Assembly: GCA_038248955.1 (NCBI GenBank)
Contig: JBBRWW010000061.1
Location: 1-16,266 of the forward strand
DNA from: Lysobacter_K sp038248955
GTDB taxonomy: Bacteria; Pseudomonadota; Gammaproteobacteria; Xanthomonadales; Xanthomonadaceae
Length of the DNA stretch: 16,266 nucleotides
Direction: 5' to 3'
Shown here: one piece after another, positions 1 through 6,935 of the stretch
How the letters are laid out: each line of letters begins with the position of its first letter
Position numbering within the stretch: the stretch's first letter is position 1
The notes under the pieces: generated by a model
The model's input: the letters and a program-made list of their open reading frames with translations, nothing else
What the model was told of the DNA's origin: nothing
Database searches by the model: none
Made by a program: the position numbers and the translations under genes

Positions 1-795
1 GACCAGTTGCCGGATCGCGGTGATCGCGTAGTCGCACGGCGCCGGGTCGCCGGGTCCGTTGGACAGGAACACGCCATCGGGGGCCAGCGCCAGCACCTCG
101 TCGGCGCTCGTCTGCGCCGGCACCACGGTGACGCGGCAGCCGCGCTGGGCGAGCAGGCGCAGGCTGTTGAGCTTGCAGCCGAAGTCGTAGGCGACCACGT
201 GAAGTTGCGTGCCCGAAGCCGGCGCGTTGGCCTGGGCGAAGGTATTGCTGTCCAGGTCCAACTCGCCCTCGCGCCATTCGTAGCGCTCGCGCGTGCTGAC
301 CTCCTTCGCCAGGTCCATGCCCTTCAGGCCCGGAAACTTGCGCGCGGCCTCGATCGCCTGGTCGACGTCGAGCGCTTCACCCGGCGCCGAGCCGGCCAGC
401 AGGGTGCCGTTCTGCGCGCCGGTGTCGCGCAGCAGGCGGGTCAGCTTGCGGGTGTCGATATCGGCGATCGCCACCACCCCGCGTGCGGCCAGCCACTGCG
501 GGAGCGCGACCCGGCTGCGCCAGTTGCTGGGGCGCCGCGGTACGTTGCGCACGATCAGGCCCGCGGCCCACACCTTGCCCGCCTCGTCGTCCTGGTCGGT
601 GCATCCGGTGTTGCCGACATGCGGATACGTCAGCGTCACCAACTGGCGCGCGTACGACGCGTCGGTCAGCACCTCCTGGTAGCCGGTCATGGAGGTGTTG
701 AACACCACCTCGCCAACGCTGAGGCCGGGCGCGCCTACGGAAATGCCCTCGAAAACGGTGCCGTCTTCGAGTGCGAGAATTGCGGGATGGGTCAC
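1..795 (-). CDS. carA: Carbamoyl-phosphate synthase small subunit, 5' part (cut by left edge)
   Basis: CarA is the glutaminase subunit of cytoplasmic carbamoyl-phosphate synthase. It hydrolyses glutamine and channels ammonia to CarB for pyrimidine and arginine synthesis. The 265 visible residues include the small-chain N-terminal domain (THPAILALEDGTVFEG near the start, GEVVFNTSMTGYQEVLTDASY at about 28-48) and the start of the class I amidotransferase domain (VAYDFGCK at 201-208, SNGPGDPAPCDYAI at 245-258). The family is about 375 residues, so the catalytic Cys and the His/Glu residues lie beyond the window. The start is a GTG at 795-793, chosen because homologues begin with this same T-H/Q-P-A-I-L-A-L stretch and no upstream in-frame start fits. 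A weak AAGG lies about 9 bases upstream. It is downstream of dapB in the same direction, with a 188-base gap that could hold its own promoter. carB is expected beyond the left edge. The family assignment is secure. Confidence 0.96.
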   Translation of the reverse strand, partial: MTHPAILALEDGTVFEGISVGAPGLSVGEVVFNTSMTGYQEVLTDASYARQLVTLTYPHVGNTGCTDQDDEAGKVWAAGLIVRNVPRRPSNWRSRVALPQWLAARGVVAIADIDTRKLTRLLRDTGAQNGTLLAGSAPGEALDVDQAIEAARKFPGLKGMDLAKEVSTRERYEWREGELDLDSNTFAQANAPASGTQLHVVAYDFGCKLNSLRLLAQRGCRVTVVPAQTSADEVLALAPDGVFLSNGPGDPAPCDYAITAIRQLV

Positions 796-983
796 GGGGT
801 TCGCCTTGGCTGCCGAGGGTACTGAAACCGCCTAGCGCATCCCGAAAAAAAACCGGGTTGCAGCAAGACACGGACGCGGTGCGGGACCGGTCCGGGAGGC
901 GGGGTTCAGGCGAGCGAGAATTCTAGCGGCGAGGCGGCTCCGACGCCAGCCCGGATTTGCCCGCAAGCTGCCCACCGTACCAA
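796..983 (-). promoter_or_regulatory. carA leader / dapB-carA intergenic region with weak promoter-like hexamer
   Basis: This is a 188-base non-coding gap. On the minus strand TAGAAT (925-920) resembles a -10 box, but no good -35 lies 16-18 bases upstream (best is TGGCGT). It would give a leader of roughly 115 bases. The leader contains an uninterrupted run of eight T (852-845) flanked by CCCG and CGGG arms. I see no clear ArgR- or PyrH-type operator. The promoter call is inference. Confidence 0.25.
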
Positions 984-1706
984 TCAGTTCAGCAGATCAC
1001 GCAGCCGGTACAGCCCCGGGGGCCGCCCGGGCAGCCGCGTGGCGGCATGCAGCGCACCACGGGCGAAGATGTCGCGATCGGTCGCGCGGTGGTTCAGTTC
1101 GATGCGTTCGCCCAGCCCGGTGAACTGGACGAAATGCTCCCCGACGATGTCGCCGGCTCGCAGCGACGCATAGCTGGGCGCCGCGCCACCAAGTTCGGCC
1201 GCAGCCCCCAGGGCCAGCGCGGTGCCGGAGGGAGCGTCCTTCTTGTGGACGTGGTGCGACTCGACGATATCGCAGTCCCAGCCCGGCAACGCCCGGGCGG
1301 CGCGCTCGACCAGTTCACCGAGTACTGCCACGCCGAGGCTGAAGTTGGCCGCCCACAGCACGGGGATCCGCGTGGCTGCCTGCTGCAGTTGTTGGTGCTG
1401 GGCCGCGTCCAGGCCGGTGGTTCCCGACACCAGCGCCGCGCCGCGCTCGCTGCACAACGCCAGGATGGCGCTGAAGCCTTGCGGCAGGCTGAAGTCGATG
1501 GCGACGTCGAACTCCGGCAGCCCGTGCAGCTCTTGGCTGGCGAAATGCGCAACGCCTTCGACGATCCGTTGCGCCGGCTGGGCGCGAGACACCGCCGCCA
1601 CCACCGACAGGTCGGCATGCGCTGCTGCCAGGCGCAATACCGCCTGGCCCATGCGCCCGGAGACGCCGTGGATGAGGATCCGGGGCTTGCTTTGAGTGAC
1701 CGTCAT
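984..1706 (-). CDS. dapB: 4-hydroxy-tetrahydrodipicolinate reductase
   Basis: DapB is a cytoplasmic NAD(P)H-dependent reductase of the diaminopimelate/lysine pathway. It makes tetrahydrodipicolinate for lysine and peptidoglycan. The protein has 240 residues, shorter than E. coli DapB (273) but typical of remembered Xanthomonas forms. The N-terminal Rossmann nucleotide loop is HGVSGRMG (13-20). VSGTTG is at 93-98 and NFSLGV at 121-126. The catalytic and substrate signature ESHHVHKKDAPSGTAL (149-164) carries the conserved His pair, Lys and the SGT substrate loop. The start is ATG (1706-1704). There is no Shine-Dalgarno sequence, and a promoter-like -10 ends only six bases upstream, so the message could be leaderless. 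It lies 84 bases after dnaJ in the same direction. That linkage is the usual order in Xanthomonas relatives and does not imply a chaperone role. Confidence 0.97.
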   Translation of the reverse strand: MTVTQSKPRILIHGVSGRMGQAVLRLAAAHADLSVVAAVSRAQPAQRIVEGVAHFASQELHGLPEFDVAIDFSLPQGFSAILALCSERGAALVSGTTGLDAAQHQQLQQAATRIPVLWAANFSLGVAVLGELVERAARALPGWDCDIVESHHVHKKDAPSGTALALGAAAELGGAAPSYASLRAGDIVGEHFVQFTGLGERIELNHRATDRDIFARGALHAATRLPGRPPGLYRLRDLLN

Positions 1707-1712
1707 GGCTGC

Positions 1713-1741
1713 AGGCTAGCGGCGTGGCTGCGATGCGACAA
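1713..1741 (-). promoter_or_regulatory. Candidate sigma-70 promoter of dapB
   Basis: On the minus strand TTGTCG (1741-1736) and TAGCCT (1718-1713) are separated by 17 bases. They match TTGACA at 4/6 and the TANNNT core of the -10. The -10 ends six bases before the dapB ATG, which would start transcription at or next to the start codon. This is inferred from sequence only. Confidence 0.35.
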
Positions 1742-1790
1742 GCCTGCACTCTGACCGCCCTGACCTGATCGTGGGAGGTTCCCTGCCCGC

Positions 1791-2924
1791 CTAGCTCGTC
1801 ATCCGGTCCCAGAAGCCCTTGACGCCGTCGAGGAACGTCGAGGATCGCGGCGAATGCTTGCGCGCGCCTTCACCGACAAACGTGACCTCGAACTGTTCCA
1901 GCAGGTCGCGCTGCTCCGCGGTCAGGTTGACGGGCGTTTCCACCACCGCGCGGCAGTACAGGTCACCGGGCTTGCGGCTGCGCACTGACTTGACGCCCTG
2001 GTCGCGCAGGCGGAACACCTTGCCGGTCTGGGTTTCCGCGGGGATGCGCAGTTCCACCTCGCCGCCCAGCGTGGGGACGCGGACGCTGCCACCCAGCGCG
2101 GCCTGCGCGATCCGGATCGGCACGTCGCAATGCAGGTCGTCGCCGTCGCGCTGGAAGATCTCGTGCTCGCGCACACGCACGTCGACGTAGAGGTCGCCGG
2201 CGGGAGAGCCCGAAGGGCCCGCTTCGCCTTCGCCGGCCAGGCGGATGCGATCGCCGTTATCGACGCCGGCCGGAATCTTGACCTGCAGCGTCTTGGTACG
2301 CTCGACGCGGCCTTGTCCGTGGCAGTCGCCACAGGGACTGGTGATGATCTGGCCGCGGCCTCCGCACTGCGGGCAGGCTTGCTGCATCGAGAAGATGCCG
2401 CGCTGGAAACGCACCTGGCCGCGGCCGCTGCAGGTCGTGCAGGTTTCGATCTTGCCGTCGGCCGAGCCCGTCCCGTCGCAGGTGTCGCACTCGTCGAGCG
2501 TCGGGATCTCGATCGGCTTCTCGATGCCGCCGACGGCTTCCTCCAACGTCAGTTCCATGACGTAGCCGACGTCGGCACCCCTGCGCGGCGCGCGCGCGCC
2601 GCCGCCGCCGCCACCGAAGATGTTTCCGAAGATGTCGCCGAAGATGTCGCCCATGTCGGCATATCCCGGCCCACCGCCGCCACCGCCACCCATGCCGTGC
2701 TCGAACGCGGCATGGCCGTGCTGGTCATAGGCGCGGCGCTTGGCCGGATCGGCCAACACCTCATAGGCTTCCTTGCCCTCCTTGAACGCCGCCTCGGTGT
2801 TGTGGTCGCCCGGGTTGCGGTCCGGGTGGTGCTTCATCGCGCAACGGCGGTAGGCCTTCTTCAGGTCCTCGTCGGAGGCGTTGCGGGCGACGCCCAGGAC
2901 TTCGTAGTAATCGCGCTTGCTCAT
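1791..2924 (-). CDS. dnaJ: Chaperone protein DnaJ (Hsp40)
   Basis: DnaJ is the co-chaperone that delivers unfolded clients to DnaK and stimulates its ATPase. The protein has 377 residues, a normal length for class I DnaJ. The J domain is at 1-70 with the HPD motif at 33-35. A Gly/Phe-rich linker at about 77-110 has a GDIF-GDIF-GNIF repeat. The zinc domain has four CxxCxGxG units: CDTCDGTG (146), CTTCSGRG (162), CPQCGGRG (184) and CGDCHGQG (198). The C-terminal substrate-binding and dimerisation domains follow. The start is ATG at 2924, with GGAAAAG eight bases upstream (2939-2933). It follows dnaK after 130 bases that contain a strong hairpin. No separate heat-shock promoter is visible there, so expression probably depends on read-through from dnaK. 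All zinc ligands and the HPD motif are intact. Confidence 0.98.
   Translation of the reverse strand: MSKRDYYEVLGVARNASDEDLKKAYRRCAMKHHPDRNPGDHNTEAAFKEGKEAYEVLADPAKRRAYDQHGHAAFEHGMGGGGGGGPGYADMGDIFGDIFGNIFGGGGGGARAPRRGADVGYVMELTLEEAVGGIEKPIEIPTLDECDTCDGTGSADGKIETCTTCSGRGQVRFQRGIFSMQQACPQCGGRGQIITSPCGDCHGQGRVERTKTLQVKIPAGVDNGDRIRLAGEGEAGPSGSPAGDLYVDVRVREHEIFQRDGDDLHCDVPIRIAQAALGGSVRVPTLGGEVELRIPAETQTGKVFRLRDQGVKSVRSRKPGDLYCRAVVETPVNLTAEQRDLLEQFEVTFVGEGARKHSPRSSTFLDGVKGFWDRMTS
2614..2649 (-). repeat. Three tandem 12-base units inside dnaJ
   Basis: On the plus strand CCGAAGATGTTT is followed by two copies of CCGAAGATGTCG at 2614-2625, 2626-2637 and 2638-2649. They encode the GNIF, GDIF and GDIF tetrapeptides of the Gly/Phe-rich linker. 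The repeat is in frame, so copy-number change by slippage would keep the protein in frame. Confidence 0.85.
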
Positions 2925-2985
2925 CGGCCGTACTTTTCCATCGGTTCGTGTCTAACGGTGTCTGGTTGGCGGCGGGGTTCGCCAA

Positions 2986-3024
2986 GCACAGACGGGCAGG
3001 CCTGCGGCCTGCCCGTCTTCGTGC
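2986..3024 (-). terminator. Strong intergenic hairpin between dnaK and dnaJ (attenuator or pause candidate)
   Basis: A perfect 12-base inverted repeat (2990-3001 with 3007-3018) has a five-base loop. It is extended by GCAC/GTGC (2986-2989 with 3021-3024) past a two-base bulge. On the minus transcript it lies 30 bases after the dnaK stop and about 60 before dnaJ. Only a poor T-tract follows, so it is not a classical intrinsic terminator. Partial termination, pausing or mRNA stabilisation of the dnaK message are the likelier roles. A smaller GCTGC/GCAGC stem (3035-3049) sits even closer to the dnaK stop. Confidence 0.6.
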
Positions 3025-3054
3025 GACTGATCGTGCTGCTTGGCGCAGCCGGGA

Positions 3055-4986
3055 TCAGGCCTGCTTGTCGTCCTTGACCTCGGTGAACTCGGCATCCACC
3101 ACGTCGTCGGCGGCCTTGCCGGCAGCGGCGTCGGCCGCGTCACCCGCCGGAGCGCCCGCGCCGGGCTGCTGCGCCGACACCGCGGCGAACAGCGCTTGCG
3201 ATGCGGTCTCCAGCGCCTTCGACTTGGCCTCGATCTGACCCTTGTCGTCGCCCTTCATGGCGGTCTCGAGTTCGGCAATCGCGCCCTCTGCTGCCCCGAT
3301 CGCATCGCCTGGCAGCTTCTCGCCGTGCTCCTTGATCGTGCTGCGGGCCGTGTGGATCAGCCCGTCGGCCTGGTTTCGCGCCTGCACCAGTTCGTGGAAC
3401 TTCTGGTCCTCCTCGCGGTTGGCCTCGGCGTCGGCGACCATCTTCTGGATCTCTTCGTCCGACAGGCCCGAACCGGCCTTGATCTCGACCTTCTGTTCCT
3501 TGCCGGTCTTCTTGTCCTTGGCGGTCACGTGGACGATGCCGTTGGCGTCGATGTCGAACGACACCTCCACCTGCGGCATGCCGCGCGGCGACGGCTCGAT
3601 GCCCGACAGGTCGAAGCGGGCCAGCGATTTGTTGTAGCGGGCCTGCTCGCGCTCACCCTGCAGCACATGCACGGTCACCGCGGACTGGTTGTCCTCGGCG
3701 GTCGAGAAGGTCTGCGAGGCCTTGGTCGGCACGGTGGTGTTCTTCTCGATGATCTTGGTGAACACGCCGCCGAGGGTTTCAATGCCCAGGCTCAGCGGGG
3801 TCACGTCCAGCAGCAGCACGTCCTTGACGGTGCCGGCCAGAACGCCACCCTGGATCGCCGCGCCGACGGCCACGGCCTCGTCGGGGTTGACGTCCTTGCG
3901 CGGCTCCTTGCCGAAGAACTCCGCGACGGCCTGGCTGACCTTGGGCATGCGGGTCTGGCCGCCGACGAGAATCACCTCGGCGATGTCGCTGGCGCGCAGG
4001 CCGGCGTCATTGAGTGCGATGCGGCACGGCTCGATCGTCTTCTTGATCAGGTCCTCGACCAGCGACTCCAGCTTGGCGCGCGTCAGCTTGATGGCCAGAT
4101 GCTTCGGACCCGACGCATCGGCGGTGACGTACGGCAGGCTGACCTCGGTCTGCTGCGCGCTTGAGAGCTCGATCTTGGCGCGCTCGGCGGCGTCCTTGAG
4201 GCGCTGCAGGGCCAACGGGTCCTTGCGCAGGTCGATGCCCTGGTCCTTCTGGAACTCTTCCACCAGGTAGTCGATGACGCGCGTGTCGAAATCCTCGCCA
4301 CCCAGGAAGGTGTCACCGTTGGTCGACATCACCTCGACCTGCATCTCGCCGTCAACCGACGCGATCTCGATGATCGAGACGTCGAACGTGCCGCCGCCAA
4401 GGTCGTAGACGGCGATCTTGCGGTCGCCGCCCTTCTTGTCCATGCCGTAGGCCAGTGCCGCGGCGGTGGGCTCGTTGATGATGCGCTTGACCTCCAGGCC
4501 GGCGATCTTGCCCGCATCCTTGGTCGCCTGGCGCTGGCTGTCATTGAAGTACGCCGGCACGGTGATGACCGCCTCGGTGACGGTCTCGCCCAGGTAGGCC
4601 TCGGCGGTCTTCTTCATCTTCGCCAGGATCTCGGCGGAGATCTGCTGCGGCGACAGGTTCTTGCCGTCGGCGGCCTGCACCCAGGCGTCGCCATTTTCAT
4701 GGGCGGCGATCGCGTACGACACCAGGCTGATGTCCTTCTGGACTTCGGCGTCGCCGAACTTGCGGCCGATCAGGCGCTTGACGGCGTAGAAGGTGTTCTT
4801 GGAATTGGTCACCGCCTGGCGCTTGGCCGCGGCGCCGACCAGGATCTCGCCGTCCTTGGTGTAGGCGACGATGGACGGCGTGGTGCGATCGCCTTCGGCG
4901 TTTTCAATCACCTTGGCCTTGCCGCCTTCCATCACCGCCACACACGAATTGGTCGTGCCCAGGTCGATACCGATGATCTTGCCCAT
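3055..4986 (-). CDS. dnaK: Chaperone protein DnaK (Hsp70)
   Basis: DnaK is the cytoplasmic ATP-dependent Hsp70. It works with DnaJ and GrpE and in gammaproteobacteria also controls sigma-32 stability. The protein has 643 residues, full length for the family. The ATPase domain shows IGIDLGTTNSCVAV (5-18), NEPTAAALAYG (171-181), VYDLGGGTFDVSI (193-205, Thr200 at the autophosphorylation position) and VGGQTRMPKV (341-350). The hydrophobic interdomain linker is LLLDVTPLSLG (391-401). The beta-sandwich substrate domain, helical lid and acidic tail ending EVKDDKQA follow. The ATG at 4986 is preceded by AGGGAG (4999-4994) with seven-base spacing. grpE ends 106 bases upstream, and a sigma-32-like promoter occupies that gap. 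No anomaly was seen. Confidence 0.99.
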   Translation of the reverse strand: MGKIIGIDLGTTNSCVAVMEGGKAKVIENAEGDRTTPSIVAYTKDGEILVGAAAKRQAVTNSKNTFYAVKRLIGRKFGDAEVQKDISLVSYAIAAHENGDAWVQAADGKNLSPQQISAEILAKMKKTAEAYLGETVTEAVITVPAYFNDSQRQATKDAGKIAGLEVKRIINEPTAAALAYGMDKKGGDRKIAVYDLGGGTFDVSIIEIASVDGEMQVEVMSTNGDTFLGGEDFDTRVIDYLVEEFQKDQGIDLRKDPLALQRLKDAAERAKIELSSAQQTEVSLPYVTADASGPKHLAIKLTRAKLESLVEDLIKKTIEPCRIALNDAGLRASDIAEVILVGGQTRMPKVSQAVAEFFGKEPRKDVNPDEAVAVGAAIQGGVLAGTVKDVLLLDVTPLSLGIETLGGVFTKIIEKNTTVPTKASQTFSTAEDNQSAVTVHVLQGEREQARYNKSLARFDLSGIEPSPRGMPQVEVSFDIDANGIVHVTAKDKKTGKEQKVEIKAGSGLSDEEIQKMVADAEANREEDQKFHELVQARNQADGLIHTARSTIKEHGEKLPGDAIGAAEGAIAELETAMKGDDKGQIEAKSKALETASQALFAAVSAQQPGAGAPAGDAADAAAGKAADDVVDAEFTEVKDDKQA

Positions 4987-5059
4987 GATGTTGCTCCCTC
5001 TCTGATGCTTGAATGAGTGCGGTGGGCATGCGCTTGACGTGCATGCTGCCGATATGCGC

Positions 5060-5091
5060 TATTTGGGGGGGAAATCTCCCCGGTTCAAGGG
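5060..5091 (-). promoter_or_regulatory. Sigma-32 (RpoH) heat-shock promoter of dnaK
   Basis: On the minus strand CCCTTGAA (5091-5084), 15 bases, then CCCCAAATA (5068-5060). This closely fits the RpoH consensus CCCTTGAA, N13-17, CCCCATNTA, with one mismatch at a fixed position of the -10. The -35 begins two bases after the grpE stop. Initiation near 5053 would leave a leader of about 66 bases. That leader has a GCATGC/GCATGC inverted repeat (5026-5031, 5041-5046) and the dnaK Shine-Dalgarno sequence. Confidence 0.8.
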
Positions 5092-5092
5092 T

Positions 5093-5608
5093 TCAGTCGT
5101 GCGCCGACACGACGACCAGCGCCGGGCGCAGCAGGCGGTCGTTCAGCAGCCAGCCCTTCTGGTACACCTGAACCACGTCGCCGGGCGCGTGATCGGCGCT
5201 CGCCACCATGCTCATCGCCTGGTGCTGGTCGGGGTTGAACGGCTGTCCGGCGGGATCGACGGCGACCAGTCCGTTGTCGGTCACCACCTTCATCAACTGG
5301 CGCAGGGTCAGTTCCATTCCGTCGCGCAGGTGTTGGGCGGTATCGCCTGGGACGTTCAGGCCGGCTTCGAGGCTGTCGATCACCGGCAGCAGTTCGCCCA
5401 GCAGGCGCTCGTTGGCGAACTTTCGCGCCATGTCGCGCTCGCGCTCGAGGCGCTTGCGCTGGTTCTCGAGGTCGGCGCGTTCCCGCAGCGAATCCTCGCG
5501 AAGCTGCGCCAATTCGGCCTGAGCCGCCTCGAGTTCGGCGAACATCGGCGAGTCGTTCCCGGCGTCGGGCTCGGCGGAGTCGATGGGATGGTGATCGGTG
5601 GTCGTCAT
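5093..5608 (-). CDS. grpE: Nucleotide exchange factor GrpE
   Basis: GrpE releases ADP from DnaK and so resets its client cycle. It acts as a dimer and a thermosensor. The protein has 171 residues, a normal length. An acidic, disordered N-terminus (1-22) leads into the long paired coiled-coil helix (about 23-80, containing DLENQRKRLERERDMARKFA). The beta-wing head carries NPDQHQAM (125-132) and PGDVVQVYQKGWLLNDRLLR (142-161), the family signature. The start is ATG at 5608, with AGGGA about 11 bases upstream, a rather long spacing. It lies 62 bases after hrcA and 106 before dnaK, all in the same direction. A sigma-32-like promoter directly upstream means it need not depend on hrcA transcription. 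Confidence 0.98.
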   Translation of the reverse strand: MTTTDHHPIDSAEPDAGNDSPMFAELEAAQAELAQLREDSLRERADLENQRKRLERERDMARKFANERLLGELLPVIDSLEAGLNVPGDTAQHLRDGMELTLRQLMKVVTDNGLVAVDPAGQPFNPDQHQAMSMVASADHAPGDVVQVYQKGWLLNDRLLRPALVVVSAHD

Positions 5609-5647
5609 AGCGTGGCTGGTCCCTGCGGATAGTGCGTGGCAGGCCAG

Positions 5648-5675
5648 CTATGGGGCCGGCAGAGGGCGTTTCAAG
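5648..5675 (-). promoter_or_regulatory. Sigma-32 (RpoH) heat-shock promoter of grpE, overlapping the hrcA stop
   Basis: On the minus strand CTTGAAA (5675-5669), 13 bases, then CCCCATAG (5655-5648). This closely matches the RpoH consensus CTTGAAA, N11-15, CCCCATNT, with only the last -10 base differing. The hrcA TGA stop (5673-5671) is embedded in the -35 element. Initiation near 5640 would leave a leader of about 30 bases before the grpE ATG. Confidence 0.75.
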
Positions 5676-6753
5676 CGCCCGCCCCTCCGTGGGCATCGGT
5701 CGCGAAGGCCGCGCCGAGGGCATCGGCGGCTGCCTGCACGACCGGTATCACACGGTCATAGGCCATGCGGGTGGGGCCAATGACGCCCAATACTCCCAGC
5801 ACCTGGCCGCCGGCGGTGTACGGCGCGGTAACCAGCGACACGCCCTCCAGCGGCGCCAACCCGGTCTCCTCGCCGATGAAGATCCGCACGCCCGGCGCGT
5901 GCACGGTCCGCTCCAGCAGTTGCAGGATCTCGCGCTTGCGGGCAAACGCCTCGAACAGCTCGCGCAGGCGGTCGACGTCGGTGAGCTCCTGCAGCCCCAT
6001 CAACCGGGTCTGCCCGGCCAGCACCATGTCGTCCAGCACGTTGTCGATGTTCTCCGGCTCCAGCGCCTGTTCGGCCAACTCGACCGACTGCGCGAGCAAT
6101 GTTTCCATCTCGGCCTGGGCGGTCTTCAGGTCGCGCAGCAGGGTGGCGCGGATGTCACTGACGCTGCGCCCGGCGAAATGGGCGTTGAGGTAGTTGGCAA
6201 CGCGCTCGAGCTCACCGGGGTCGTAGGTGCGGCGCGTGAGCAGGATCCGGTTCTGGACGTCATTGTCGGCGAACACCAGGATCGCCAACACCCGCTGGCC
6301 GTCGAGTGGGACGAAATCGATGCGCCGGAAGGCGAACTGCTCGCGCTTGGGCACGCTGACCACGCCGACGAAATGGGTCATCGCCGACAGCAGCTCCGAC
6401 GCGCTGCCGAGCAACGCCTGGGTGCCCGAACCGGCCGGCAGCAGCTCGCCGCGCAGGCGGGCGATCTCGCCCTCGGGCAGCGGGCGCACCTGCAGCAGCG
6501 AATCAACGAACAGCCGGTAGCCCTGGGTGGTCGGGATCCGCCCGGCCGAGGTGTGCGGCGCGCTCAGCAGGCCAACGTCCTCCAGGTCGCCCAGGATGTT
6601 GCGGATCGTCGCGGCACTGAGGTCGAGGCCCGCGTGGCGCGCCAGGGTCTGCGAGCCGACCGGTTCGCCGCTGCGGATGTAACGTGCGATCAGCGTGCGC
6701 AGCAACTGCCGTGCACGCGGGTCGAGGGCGGGGATGGTGCGTTTGCGGGTCAT
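5671..6753 (-). CDS. hrcA: Heat-inducible transcription repressor HrcA
   Basis: HrcA is the repressor that binds CIRCE operators, commonly before groESL, and depends on GroE for activity. The protein has 360 residues, typical for the family. A winged-helix DNA-binding domain occupies about 10-85: DPRARQLLRTLIARYI (11-26), EPVGSQTLA (30-38), SAATIRNILGDLEDVGLL (46-63), then HTSAGRIPTTQGYR (67-80). The GAF-like dimerisation region follows, with IFIGEE (291-296) and GVLGVIGPTRMAYDR (320-334). The start was set at ATG 6753 because homologues begin just before the DPRARQLL segment. The open frame extends 58 codons further upstream, but that part is unlike HrcA and runs into the recN promoter region. 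It is the first gene of the heat-shock cluster and diverges from recN. No CIRCE sequence was found near it. No Shine-Dalgarno precedes the ATG. Confidence 0.97.
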   Translation of the reverse strand: MTRKRTIPALDPRARQLLRTLIARYIRSGEPVGSQTLARHAGLDLSAATIRNILGDLEDVGLLSAPHTSAGRIPTTQGYRLFVDSLLQVRPLPEGEIARLRGELLPAGSGTQALLGSASELLSAMTHFVGVVSVPKREQFAFRRIDFVPLDGQRVLAILVFADNDVQNRILLTRRTYDPGELERVANYLNAHFAGRSVSDIRATLLRDLKTAQAEMETLLAQSVELAEQALEPENIDNVLDDMVLAGQTRLMGLQELTDVDRLRELFEAFARKREILQLLERTVHAPGVRIFIGEETGLAPLEGVSLVTAPYTAGGQVLGVLGVIGPTRMAYDRVIPVVQAAADALGAAFATDAHGGAGA

Positions 6754-6761
6754 CGCGGTCG

Positions 6762-6790
6762 ATATAAGCCCGGCGCGGCCATCGGCGCAA
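6762..6790 (-). promoter_or_regulatory. Candidate sigma-70 promoter of hrcA
   Basis: On the minus strand TTGCGC (6790-6785) and TTATAT (6767-6762) are 17 bases apart; the register TATATC with 18 bases also fits. The box ends eight bases before the hrcA ATG, and no ribosome site lies between, so transcription would begin at or next to the start codon. The perfect 13-base palindrome GCCGTG-C-CACGGC (6791-6803) abuts the -35 and could be an operator. All of this is inferred. Confidence 0.35.
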
Positions 6791-6882
6791 GCCGTGCCAC
6801 GGCCGCGTGCCATCGCAGATCCTGATCCCGGGGCATGGTCGGCCGCCAGGACGGCGCCGCGCCAGGTCTGTGCAGCCTTGGC

Positions 6883-6935
6883 CGGGACCTGCCGAAAACG
6901 TCCCGCTATCCCGCTGCAACCACTCAAGGCACAAT
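6883..6935 (+). promoter_or_regulatory. Candidate recN promoter region
   Basis: CACAAT (6930-6935) matches TATAAT at 4/6 and lies nine bases before the recN ATG. No convincing -35 was found. Upstream is an inverted repeat CGGGAC, 11 bases, GTCCCG (6883-6888, 6900-6905), positioned where a repressor or activator could bind. It does not resemble the LexA boxes known from enterobacteria or Xanthomonas. Confidence 0.25.

Noticed and set aside
2130..4164. Long plus-strand frames opposite dnaJ and dnaK
   Set aside because: They mirror highly conserved chaperone codons on the other strand, show Arg/Ala/Leu/His-rich composition and have no family resemblance.
5011..5022. GAGTGC before dnaK as a CIRCE half site
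   Set aside because: The second half (GCACTC at nine-base spacing) is absent and the flanking bases do not match GAGTGCTAA.
6754..6927. N-terminal extension of hrcA by 58 codons
   Set aside because: The added residues are unlike HrcA, and the segment overlaps the divergent control region. Homologues start just before DPRARQLL.
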